Origin: Plasmopara viticola
Taxonomy: Eukaryota > Oomycota > Peronosporomycetes > Peronosporales > Peronosporaceae
Reading direction: 5' to 3'
Length of the DNA: 64,000 nt
NCBI GenBank assembly: GCA_001695595.3
Contig: MBPM02000032.1
Coordinates: 558,001-622,000, forward strand
Shown: positions 1 to 9,312 of the stretch, piece after piece
Layout: each line of letters opens with the position of its first letter
Numbering within the stretch: position 1 is the first letter of the stretch
Program-made: the position numbers and the translations under genes
The notes under the pieces: model-generated
Seen by the model: only the letters and a program-made list of their open reading frames with translations
What the model was told of the DNA's origin: nothing
Databases searched by the model: none

Positions 1-3000
1 TCATTCCAATGATGTACATTTACGGTCCGCACCAGTAGTTCTTTTGCTATCTAGCCGAGGTGAGCCAATTTCTTAATAAATTTACTCAAGGACCAAAGCA
101 GATGACATATCACACAGGTTTATGTCATTGCTGCATCATACCTCGTACCGAGCTTTAAGACCAACCAAACGGCGCTCGACAAATAACAATTTCCTGCATT
201 CTAACGTACTCGATCGACGCCCATTAGTCGATAAGCATTGTCCATCGTTTTTTTAAATCTTCACATGTAGATTTAACAGCCTTAAAGTCAGGCTGGCGTT
301 AATAATCTATGCTGCTGAGCCCGGAGCTCTATGAGGAAAGGACCTACCGACTTATCTTTTCTTTCTTAAAATAGAAACAAATCACGGATACCACTTATGG
401 CAAGCATTGAGTAATTTTTCAGAAGAGCACTGTTTCCTGTTCAATGTCCCCCTATCAACCTTCACTGAAAAGCATCACCTCGGATCTTTGTCCTTGTCAC
501 CATTAATTCACATCTGTCATTTCAATATCCAGTAAATTGACCAGCCCCACCGACTTATAATTTTTTCTTGAAGCTAGATAGATCTTGACCCGACCCGCGC
601 CATTGTCACCTCTCTGCTGTGTGTCAGATAACTGGTTGGCCAACAGTTATTTTATCTTGATGCGCTTGACGCAAATAACTCTCTTTAATAATGTGCGGGT
701 ATTATCAAATGCAAAGCATTGGCGAATTTCCCTTTGCTAAACAGTAGCCCATAGGTTCGCACTCTAATCATTGCCACAGCTAAGGCTCGCAGTGACGAGT
801 CGTTCTATGAGCCCTGATTCTGCGAACCGTTCCCTTTTTATCCCACCACGAAGCAAGTTAACAAAATCTCAGACTTGATTTAGAATTGTCTTTATTTAGA
901 CGGCGTTGCGAAAATGGATACTACCCGGCGATGCAGAATATGACACTGGGCAGTATGATCATCTGCTTTGCGCACTGTAGGAGCCAGGCTTCAACATACG
1001 GCACTTTCCTAAAAAAAAATCCTGCACGACCTGACGGTCGATATGCGCGTAGTTTCGTCGCAGTTTTTAATTTCTTTGAGTGATTTAGCTCGAGATCGCA
1101 ACAAGCTTTAGCTTACTATCGGATTAGGGATCCCTTGAGTATCACCAGCAGTGTCCCACAGCATATTTGTTCAAGAACCTAGTCTCAGATTTGGAGAAAT
1201 TTGTTCTGAACGGAATATATTAGAAACGGTTCGCAAAGCTTGGGCTCCCAGAGTGGCCTAAAACAAAGAGCCTCAGCGTATATATGTAGACCGCCAAGCA
1301 AAGGGTCAGCAAAAAAAAAATTGTCAATTCTTTGGTTTCTCGATACCCGCAAAAGTTTGATTTAGGCTTCCTTGGTCGCGTCAAGATGTTCATATCCAAA
1401 AAGATTTAGCAAGTCGAACATCTAACATACATTGAAAAAATGACAACACACGTTAGACGCGGGGTGGGTCAATATCTGCTGAGCTTAAAGAAAACCTAAG
1501 GGCCGAGCTCTAGGCTTAATAGCTCAAATCGTGCGCGCAAGTCTAACTTTAAGGCTGGTGCAACAATCTAAAAGGTTTCAAAAATCGATGATAATCAAAT
1601 ATTGTCCCATACGAGGCAATCAGATTCGGTATAACGCTTGCAGTCGGAGAAACGTGTTATATGTCGTGCGCTGTCTAGTTATTCTTAATTTCAAAACGAG
1701 TTATGGGGCATGATTGACATGAATTTGGGTTACATGTCAACCGCTTTATTCCTTGCGTGGATTTGGTGAGTTATTGACCAACCTCGGCTGGAAAGCTAAA
1801 GCCCTATTGGCGCGGACGGTCGATGCTCTGAGCATTCAAATGACAGAGATAAACCAATGGTGACGAGGATAGTAGTTCAAAGTGCTGCTTTCGTGCGAAA
1901 TGTTTAAGTGGCTGAAGGACCTTGATCAGTGCTCTTCTGAAACAAGCTTCGCTGCTTGCCATAAGTCGCATTAGCTGAGAGACGGATAGTCTTTATCAAC
2001 GCACGTAGAGAATTATAAAGGCATACTTTTCAGCCAGCATTTGCTGCATACTTTAAGTGACTTAAAAGTCTCTTAGCCAAGACATTAAGGGAAAGTCTTG
2101 CAGACGCACGTGGACTTGCACAAGTTACGCTGAGAAACCTTGCCCTTGCTGTAGACTATGCGAGGTATGACTGGCGACTTTAGATTAAACTTATAGCATG
2201 CATGCGGAGTGTGGTCGGTAAAAAGCCGAGGCATTTATAGTGCTCCTTTTTTGATGCGTCTAACGATAAAAAGAGGATCCAACCAAAAGGATACATTAAG
2301 CAAGGCACTTCGTAGCATTCCTTCATTGCTGGACTTCAGCATGTCAGTACACTAGTGCCGACAAAACAAATCCCTTTAACAGCGTCGGTCTCTTGAGAGG
2401 AAAGACAGCGACGCAAGATGCTTATTGAGCAGCATAGGACGTCTCGTACTAAATAGGAGGGACAAAAAATCAATAGCGCTCGGCTTTATCGAAAGAAAAG
2501 ACCGGGAAGGTTCAAAGTCATAAAAAGTCTCATTCTTCAATTTTTGCTGGAGCCGAACGAGATGTCCATGGCAGATCTCTAAAGATGTAAAGCTCAATGA
2601 CATCGCCACAGCGGTTGTCATTAGACTTTCAGAAGAAGATCAGCTTCTTACTTCTGTTGGCTCAGAAGACAGACATAAGGCCCATACCACTCAAAGTGAA
2701 TTCTTGATTCAAATTTTTATCTGATCAGTATAATATCCGATAAAGTACTATCGAGATAAGGTCTTATTAACCTTCTAATCAGCGTTACCGTCTGAAAAAA
2801 GCGCTTTGAAATTACACTGGTTTCAGAAAGCAGATTCCGCATAGCACGGAGTTATCATTTATCTAAAAAGAAGTGTGACTTCATTTCCGTAGAATTCGCG
2901 CAAAGAAACATGCTCGGGCAAGCAAGTCCTCTTATTCTCATTCCCTAATGTGATTTCCGGTGATGTAAACCTCATGGTCAGTTGCGCATCGTGGACTATT

Positions 3001-3634
3001 AAAGTAGAGTAAGTTTGGTCTTCATACCTGGCACAATTTCAAAAAAATGTGGTGTGAAACAGTTAGATAGGGTTTATACTGTACAGCGCAGTTAATCTTT
3101 TTGATGCATATTCATAATTTTAGAGTGACATATGATCAGCACTTCATCTTGTTCTGGGGGTATTCAGTCATGTCTTTCAAGCCATTGAACGCGTTTGTAG
3201 CCGAATGTACCGACGTCGTATATTTTTTCTACATCTTTATCCTTCAAGCTCGTATAATTCGTGCCAAAATTATAACACTTATTCAAACTAATTTTAATGC
3301 TCAAGCAGGGTCCGACTCATCACCAAAGTCAAAGATCGATCACTTCGAAATTCACCACCTGTGCGTTTGTTAGGCGTTCGTGCGTATAGCAATGCGCAAC
3401 TGAACACAGCTTACAGCTTATATCTCTTTCCAAGACTCTCAGATCACAAATTTGTCTCTGGATGCAGAGAAAGCCGCTTATACATCCGTAGTGAAAAGTT
3501 AAAAGGTTTGCACCAGGGTGACTATTTGTATTGCTTTGTTAAATGTTATTGCTATGGATCAAATTTTGAAGCGCCTAACATTCGCCAATATTTATAAAGC
3601 TATTTGTCAATCTGTTTCTTAAATTATATTCTTA
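1..3634. repeat. Decayed dispersed repeat (unclassified, family R)
   Basis: No intact gene is visible. Short landmark strings seen here recur elsewhere in the window in diverged form and in both orientations, for example the ggtgggtcaat region, the gaaagacagcgacgcaag region near 2400, and the end region near 3350-3600. Related copies lie at about 8640-12300, 21960-23560, 25370-27330, 27340-29200, 38330-40072, 49300-51500 and 52961-55900. The short open frames here are not conserved between copies. A long-dead retrotransposon is the simplest reading, but no reverse transcriptase, integrase or terminal repeat could be recognised, so the class is left open. Confidence 0.55.
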
Positions 3635-4130
3635 AGTAATGGTGTAACGACATCCCCGCTGCCCCCAATATAGACTCAGTGAATTTGAATTATCCGTGAA
3701 GATGCGGATTTTCTATAGTTAGAGCGTGAACCTTTACTACATCTTTATAGTGTTATTTTATCTAATATGTGTAGCATAAATGGTAATTGTAATTAGACCT
3801 TTACGCCAGTATATTGTTTAAAAAATCCTAAAATACCATTCTTATTTAGTAAATAACAAATATTAATTGATTAGATAGATTGGTAGTTTGACTGGGGCGG
3901 TCACCTCCTAAAGAGTAACGTAGGTGCACAAAGGTAAGCTCAAATTGGAAAATAGTATCAATTGTGGGTAAAAGCTTGCTTGACTGTAAGATAGACATAT
4001 CAAGCAGGGACGAAAGTCGGTCATAATGATCCGATTTGTAGAAAGATCATTGCTCAACGGATTAAAGTTACTCCGCGGATAACAGGCTAATGACTCCCAA
4101 GAGCTCATATCGGCGGAGTCGTTTAGCACA
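3635..4130 (+). pseudogene. rnl: NUMT: mitochondrial large-subunit rRNA fragment, copy A
   Basis: The text reads as the 3' half of a 23S-type rRNA. Universal segments appear in order: aatggtgtaacgacatcc, gactcagtgaatttgaa, gtgaacctttactaca, agtttgactggggcggtc followed by acctcctaaagagtaacg, gtcggtcataatgatccg, and actccgcggataacaggcta followed by cccaagagctcatatcg. These correspond to domains IV-V around the peptidyl-transferase centre (E. coli about 2030 to 2530). The AT-rich connecting stems indicate a mitochondrial rather than a nuclear rRNA. Both ends stop abruptly within the rRNA and repeat DNA flanks it, so this is a nuclear insertion of mitochondrial DNA. Compared with copy B it lacks about 10 bases in the very conserved segment before gtgaacctttac, so it cannot be functional. 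Confidence 0.9.
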
Positions 4131-4248
4131 TGTCATTATGATAAAAGAAAATTGTTTGGATCTGTACCCGACCCAAAATAATTATTTCTTTTAGGTAATT
4201 TGTAGTGACGTACATCAGACTCAAATATAACCACTTCAATTGTAAAAC

Positions 4249-4582
4249 TTTTCCGGAAAAGGTTGGGGTGACGCCCTCCTTCCAAGCGCGGGGGCTTAAT
4301 GCTCGCGCGCTTCGGGCAGGTGCTCTCGGGCATCTGCAGGTCTCTAACGAGTCTCACCCTCGACGCGACGGTCTCCAGCACCAGAGCGCCACCTGGGCTC
4401 TTATCAAGTCAGAGATAAACAAAATAATGGAAGACCCTCACGATCTCGGTGCTGGCTGCACTGCCCGCCGAACGAGACTCGACGTATGCAGACACCACTC
4501 TATGCCGTGGACTAGCCAGACTGAGCCTAGCACGTGCATAACTTGGCAACGCGATAACGTAATACAATACAATACAATACAA
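4249..4582 (+). mobile_element. SINE-1 copy (LINE-tailed), duplication copy A
   Basis: A 334-bp element with a fixed 5' end (tttt, C, ggaaaaggttggggtg) and a tail of tacaa repeats. Three more copies in the window start at exactly the same base (15148-15472, 44336-44669, 60923-61244), which argues for a complete SINE rather than random 5' truncation of a LINE. The last 145 bases or so (from 4427) match the 3' end of the LINE at 4602-4992, so mobilisation by that LINE's machinery is likely. The origin of the first 177 bases is not clear; no convincing tRNA A and B box pair was found. I do not see a target-site duplication for this copy. Confidence 0.8.
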
Positions 4583-4601
4583 CCATAATACTGTCTCAAT
4601 A

Positions 4602-4992
4602 CTACGACTGACACAAGCTCGCTGGCGCCTGTTTGGCCATGTACTTCGCCGCAATCCCGACATTCCAGCTAACCTCCAGATCCGTGTCTACTTCTTCTCC
4701 ACCGCAGCAAAATGGCGGACGTCCCCGCACCAGGCTCCCCTCAACACTCGACCACGACCTCGTTTCCTGTGGCTCCAGCTTTCGACTCCGGACAGCACAA
4801 GACCTCGAAGTGCTTCGTACCCTTGCACAAGACTGAAAGAAATGGAAGACCCTCACGACCTCGGTGCTGGATGCACTACCCGCCGAACGAGACCCGACGT
4901 ATGCGGACACCACTCTATGCCGTGGACTAGCCCGACTGAGCCTAGCACGTGCGTAACTTGGCAACGCGATAACGTAATCCATTACATTACAT
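4602..4992 (+). mobile_element. 5'-truncated LINE 3' end, copy A
   Basis: The first part translates as RWRLFGHVLRRNPDIPAN, followed in another frame by GRPRTRLPSTLDHDL and DLEVLRTLAQD. This is the familiar C-terminal tail of non-LTR retrotransposon ORF2 proteins (LFGHVLR..PA.......GRPRT, then a KW-containing segment). A frameshift lies near aatggcgga, where copy B has two more bases (aatggcgcgga) and stays in frame across the join. The element ends in taatccattacattacatt and is bracketed by a 13-bp target-site duplication, tactgtctcaata, at 4589-4601 and 4993-5005. It landed directly behind the SINE tail. It is dead on its own because almost all of ORF2 is missing. Confidence 0.85.
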
Positions 4993-5438
4993 TACTGTCT
5001 CAATATCGCTGCTACAACCGGGAGGTCTATTGATACTTTCTTTTTTCTGTACTCATAAAAACTCGAAGAAAGAGAACATAAAGTGACAGCGGAAAAAAAT
5101 AAATGTGCTTAAATAAACAAACCTTCTGTATCCAAAAAGAAATATAGCATTTTTAATTACTAAAACCATAAAAAAGGGATATTGCTACGTTGAATTAGGT
5201 GCTGAAGATACTAAAGCAATAATATTGCTCATACTATTACACTGTCAGTGCAGCTTGATCACTTGGACTGCAGGTTTAATGCTTAGGCCGCATTCGCTAT
5301 ATCTAGCAATAAAGTCTAAGCTGATGATAAGGCCACAGTTGCAACGTATAATTTATAGCTCGTCGAACAGACGTCGGCATTATTACTAGTCGATGGACAA
5401 TTAAAGACTAGGAATGTAATCCACTAGCATTCCCCTTT
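4993..5438. promoter_or_regulatory. Upstream region of the 5465 effector fragment
   Basis: There is no gene here. The stretch resembles, in weakened form, the upstream regions of the other effector copies: caacgtataatttatagctc then gtcgaacagacgtcggcatt around 5340-5380 corresponds to the cacaaatcgtcgagcagacg motif seen before the intact gene at 15915. It is kept in copy B at 45080-45525. Promoter activity is inferred only from the conservation between paralogues. Confidence 0.45.
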
Positions 5439-5464
5439 TTATTCATTCGGCTGGCAAGTTCAAA

Positions 5465-5656
5465 ATGCGTCTTTGCAGCGTTGCTTCAGCACTCCTACCA
5501 GTCCTCTTCCTTATCGCAAAAGCCGACGCTTCTGCAAACTTTTCATCTTCACTCGTTGCTATTGCTATTCAGAAAGTAATCCCAATCTTGTCTGCGTTGA
5601 AAAGGCTTTCAATGATCTCGCTGAAAGTCAAGGCCGCCTTTGTCTTTTCCCGATAA
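5465..5656 (+). CDS. Chimeric 63-aa ORF: effector signal peptide fused to antisense effector tail
   Basis: The first 25 residues, MRLCSVASALLPVLFLIAKA then DASAN, are the signal peptide of the WY effector family, and the usual start-proximal motif (attcattcggctggcaag) lies just upstream. After about codon 28 the sequence is no longer an effector on this strand: it is the reverse complement of the 3' end of another effector copy (the minus strand reads WMRYAEIYREKTK across 5640-5700). The product would be a secreted peptide of about 40 residues (tail FSSSLVAIAIQKVIPILSAL and so on) with no known domain. The frame is open in copy B as well (45551-45742), with three amino-acid changes in the tail (L30V, K56E, A58V). 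It may be a chance open frame or a young secreted peptide gene; there is no expression evidence. Confidence 0.45.
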   Translation: MRLCSVASALLPVLFLIAKADASANFSSSLVAIAIQKVIPILSALKRLSMISLKVKAAFVFSR

Positions 5657-6478
5657 ATTTCCGCATACCTCATCCATACTTTAAGCTCAGGCTTGGCGCC
5701 AGCGCTGCGTTTTCTTTTGACTGTTTTGCCGCAAATTGTAGGTCAAAAATACCTGATGCACCGAAGGTATGGTACAGCTGGACGAAGAGCGGCATTGACT
5801 GAATTTGCCAAAATTAATGTTCCACATATTATACGCCCGGCAGGTAAACAAGCTACGGTGCCTCGGTTTGACTGCAAATGGCATAGAGGAGATGTGAGTT
5901 AATTCCAACGTCTCTCCTCAGCGTCATCCACTCAAGTGTCGTGCCAAGAGCTTGAACAAACGCGTCTTCCTCTTTTTTTGCCTAATTTAGCATCGTCGCC
6001 AATGCATAATCACTGTATCGTGTCAGCAACATTACAAAACCCGACAGTTTCTTCCTGGGACGCTCCGCATTATAACTTTCCACGTACTCGACCCCAAATT
6101 TAAATCAAGACTTCGACAAAATCTTCTCGTCGACCAGCTCGAGCTCCAGCTTGGTGCAAAAAAAGCAGATTTTCATTTTTTGCCGTCCATCATACTTTTT
6201 TAAGCTCATGCTAAGAGTTGAAATCTTGTTGCCACAAAACGTGCTTGGTTTTGGTCCGTAAGGTGCCGCAGTTATTACCCTCGCCGATATCGTTTATCCT
6301 CTCTTCGTCTCTTGCATGCAGCGGTTCCGAGATGGGCGTACCGAATCGATTGCCGGTGGATGAAAACGTCTCTGGGGGTGCGAAGGACGCTATCGCATTT
6401 GCAGATGCGTCATCCTCTGAGGTAAGGAAGAAAAGAGGTATGAGTGCTGGAGCAACGCTGCAAAAGCCGCATTGGTAA
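5555..6478 (-). pseudogene. WY effector pseudogene, antisense to the chimeric ORF (copy A)
   Basis: On the minus strand the region carries effector landmarks in order: a start and signal-peptide stretch at about 6478-6410, a hydrophilic linker ending in the ARDEER coding string (agagacgaagagagg, near 6300), a WY-type segment near 5800 (SLFTCRAYNMWNINF), and the C-terminal WMRYAEIYREKTK segment near 5690-5640. One extra T right after the start codon (atgcggcttttgcag where paralogues read ctttgcag) shifts the frame within the signal peptide, and more shifts and stops follow. The 3' end is cut where it abuts the plus-strand signal peptide at about 5555. Clearly non-functional as an effector. Confidence 0.75.
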
Positions 6479-6645
6479 ACTTGCTAGCCGAATGAATATA
6501 GTGCTGGCGATTGGGTCCCTCGTCGTCCTCGCGCATCGACCGAGAAGGATTAGAACGGAGCATATGGTACCATGTACGCTACGGGGCCGATCAGCTCTGT
6601 AGTGCCGATCAGCCCCCTCAGCGACGATATGAAAAACTTTTGGCT

Positions 6646-6749
6646 CAGCTACTTGGTATGACAATATGAGTAATTATAAGGTCAGCCCTTACTAAAGCAA
6701 TGTATACAACTTGGCTCGCACATAAACTCATATAACTCTGATTTATAGG
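6646..6749. other. Micro-inverted segment (orientation A)
   Basis: These 104 bases run in the opposite direction in copy B (46732-46847, 116 bases) while both flanks (ctttggct on the left, tcgc/taaacc on the right) stay in the same orientation. The reverse complement of the B segment matches the A segment nearly base for base apart from a 12-base stretch present only in B. Confidence 0.88.
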
Positions 6750-6910
6750 TCGCCAAACCTACAGTCGCGCATGGCATTGCCTAAACGACTTGATTCAAAC
6801 CTTTCTGCCATAAACATGTCAAACTATTAAATTCATCAAGTCATTAATCTTTTCAGTCTGACAACGCTAAAACTGCAACGACTCAAACCTAATTGCCGAC
6901 CGAGGCAACT

Positions 6911-8006
6911 TTATGCTTGCGGGGCCGCTAACTCTGCCGCCAATATCTTCCCGTCGTCAGTCTTTGCTGTCCTGAAAATAGTATTTATCGCGTCAGCGTC
7001 GTAGTAGCTTTTAATGGTTTTTTTTAGAGTCACGGCCTTTCCTGTCTCTTTCTTAAAATTCCTCGCATACCTTATCCAATTATTCATCTCCGGCCGCTCG
7101 AGAAGATGCTCGGGATGTTTGTTGAGCATTAATATTTGAAAACAAACACCGGCTCTATACCTTTCCTCAACCAGGCGGCTTGCAATTCGGCTTGAAGCGC
7201 TCTCGCCTGCCCTCTTGTTGCTGGTAATCGTCTTGCCGCAATAAGTAGCGAAGATAGACCCTCGTCAACGAACATACGGTACAACTGATCAAAGTCCGAA
7301 TCCAACTCACAAGGGTTGAGCTTGCTGAGATAAGTGTTCCAGACAGTGCACGCACGGCCCGTAAGCAAGCCCAGCCGCTCCTGGCCAAACTGCGAGAGGG
7401 CGTAGATATCATGTGGGCGAACATTTGTTGTAATCCAAATTGACATCTGCTCATTCTGCAGTGTCGTGCCAATATTTTCGTCAACGTGTCTCCCTCTTCC
7501 TTTGCCTGTTGCAACATCATCGCCAATTTATTTTCACTGTATTTCGTCAGCAAGTGCCTAACAATCGGCACTTGATCATTGGGATGCTCTGCATTGTACC
7601 TTTCCACGTACTTGAACCACACATGAAACAAAGGTTTCGACAAAATGTTCTCGCCGATCTGATTGAGCATCAAGTTGTCGTAGACAGTGTAAGGGTCCAC
7701 ATTTCTCATCCTCCACCAAGCCGCTTTGACCTCAAGCTGAGACTTGGTATCTCGTTTCCACAACGCCTGCATGGTTTTGGAGATTAAGGTGGTAAATTTA
7801 TTCTTCCCGCGAACATCTTCGATGCCAGGAGCTCTCTCTTCGTCTCTTGCATTCGGCGGTTCCGAGATGAGTGTATCAGATCGAGTTCCAGTGGATGAAA
7901 AGGCCTCTGAGGATGCGGGGGACGCGGTCGCATTCGCAGAAGTGTCGTCTTTTGCAATAAGGAAACAAAGTGGTAAGAGTGCTAAAGGAACATTGCAAAG
8001 ACGCAT
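6911..8006 (-). pseudogene. WY effector pseudogene (EER, no RXLR), copy A
   Basis: This is almost a whole effector gene on the minus strand. It starts MRLCNVPLALLPLCFLIAKD (signal peptide), then a Ser/Thr/Pro-rich linker, ARDEER, and three WY-type modules recognisable by WWRMRNVDPYTVYDNLMLN, FHVWFKYVERYN, TVWNTYLSKLNPCE and MNNWIRYARNFKKETGK. Two lesions break it. At about 7475 one base is missing from an A run (copy B keeps it), which moves the frame after DTLTK. At 7129-7131 a one-base loss after VFKY gives a stop; this second lesion is shared with copy B and so is older than the duplication. The promoter-like motifs upstream (8062-8130) are still present here but absent in B. Confidence 0.88.
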
Positions 8007-8061
8007 TGGTGGCTGGATGAAATATGATAGGGAAGAGTCTTCGTTTGCGCGTCAAGCATAT

Positions 8062-8130
8062 GGTACCATAAACCTTGTGGGGAAGTAGGACGGGCACAGT
8101 ATGTATCCCGACGTTCGACGATTTGTGGCT
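8062..8130 (-). promoter_or_regulatory. Conserved effector upstream motif pair
   Basis: On the minus strand, gccacaaatcgtcg (8130-8116) is followed by gtttatggtacc (8073-8062), about 56 to 120 bases before the start codon of the 6911-8006 pseudogene. The same pair precedes the effector copies at 15915, 23909 and 60798. The function (transcription factor or initiation site) is inferred from conservation. Confidence 0.55.
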
Positions 8131-8640
8131 TCCTGTAAAACAGATATATAATTACTGTAGCGCATCGCAAAACTTTCCCTATCATTAGCTGGTACCTTTG
8201 ATGCGGATGAGAACACCAGAGGAAGAGACGTTTTGGCCCGCTTATCACTGGAACGATAACCCAGCCATTATAGAAGAGACCGGAGCGATGCTAACGAGCA
8301 GGAAATACGATAGAATCGTGAGCTGCACGCTGGAGGAGCTCCAAGAAGGAGCGATCGATTGCATACGATGCACATATCATACTCGACGAACATTGGTCAT
8401 CATCAACCAAAACTGCGCAGATGGAGTATAGCCATCCTCAGCAGACGCCCTCCTTTGGCAGTAGGAGAAACCCTGCGAACCGGGACCGAAGCACTACAAA
8501 AATGCTAAATCTGACCAAGTGAGTGAAAATTGAAGAAAGGGTGAAGAAATATTAAAGTTTCCCTACTTCCTTTGGCCAAAAAATAGACTCATTCTGATCA
8601 AAGGATCTCCTGTAAGTACTAAGTGCTTTTTTGCCTTCCA
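8131..8640. other. Unassigned stretch with a 77-codon open frame
   Basis: An open frame at 8198-8431 (+) begins MRMRTPEEETFWPAYHWNDN and matches no family I recognise. It is not present in copy B, where the homologous flank resumes only at about 48590. From about 8490 to 8590 the sequence again matches 48590-48690 (gcactacaaaaaatgctaaa) with roughly 10 differences per 100. Nothing else is supported here. Confidence 0.4.
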
Positions 8641-9312
8641 AAATAATGATTATCACTTTGAAATTTACTACTTGTACGTTACTGAGATGGCCGTACACGT
8701 TTGCGGCTTGTGCACCATAAAAAAGTCATTGGGCACAGATATAGCCGTTTAGGTATTCGCGCTAGCAAGACAGAGGGGGTTTGCAACAGGGCCACTGCTT
8801 CATCGTCGTTGTCTAGTTTTATATGTTCTTTCTGTTAATTTGTTTTTCAATGTAATCTTTTTTGAGTATGCCATAATGATGAAAATTTTAGTTCAAAAGT
8901 ACTTTAATATTTGCCTTCTTTACTATGGCAACGGTAGCATATATAGATTGACTACAAAAGGATCTCTTTTCGTGTACATCACACGTACCGACGACTGGTG
9001 AGACCGAAAAATGTGTGACATGCAATTATCTTTATGAAGACTTTGCTTCGCCGACGTTCAATTGCCAAACAACCGCTCAGGATCGGAAGGCACCGAGGAG
9101 GTGCGTCGATCATTTTCTCTTGTTCCAAGCACCTGAATCTTTGGATAAGGAGTATAACGAGGAGCGGTACGTGCGCTTTGGCGCACAATCTCCTGGCCTT
9201 TAAACGCTAGGACTGCAATGAATCCTCAGGCTAACCGTCACATTGTCAATAATTTTCATCACTCGAGGGTATGCCGAAAGTTTTTTTTTACTAGTATTGG
9301 CCATGCGAAATG
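8641..9312. repeat. Repeat family R segment holding the empty hAT target site
   Basis: 8641-8900 is a paralogue of the sequence flanking the hAT element (17210-17309 and 19974-20130): aataatgattatcac, tttactacttgtacgtta, and cattgggcacagatatagcc occur in the same order but with no transposon between them. 8960-9312 matches 25375-25700 at lower identity. No gene is recognised. Confidence 0.6.

Larger units (their letters stand above)
1..8013. repeat. Segmental duplication block 1, copy A
   Basis: This stretch matches 40073-48113 in the same orientation and order. Places compared side by side differ by about 1 to 4 per 100 bases (3361-3600 has 3 differences in 240; the effector part around 5465-5800 has about 12 in 340). 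The copy begins before the window, so its left end is not seen. Its right end is sharp: both copies read gcattggtggctg up to 8013/48113 and then diverge completely. It contains decayed repeat DNA, a NUMT, a SINE, a LINE end and three effector-derived pieces, all of them present in copy B, so those insertions predate the duplication. Confidence 0.92.

Noticed and set aside
886..1083. 65-codon open frame, also present at 40956-41153
   Set aside because: It is conserved only because the whole block is duplicated; it has no start context or family features, and it lies in a diverged repeat whose other copies do not keep the frame.
3635..4130. Functional rRNA gene or organellar contig
   Set aside because: Only part of the rRNA is present, copy A has a deletion in an invariant segment, and nuclear repeats flank both copies.
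8198..8431. 77-codon open frame (MRMRTPEEETFW) as a gene
   Set aside because: No paralogue, signal peptide or recognisable domain; kept only as an unassigned stretch.
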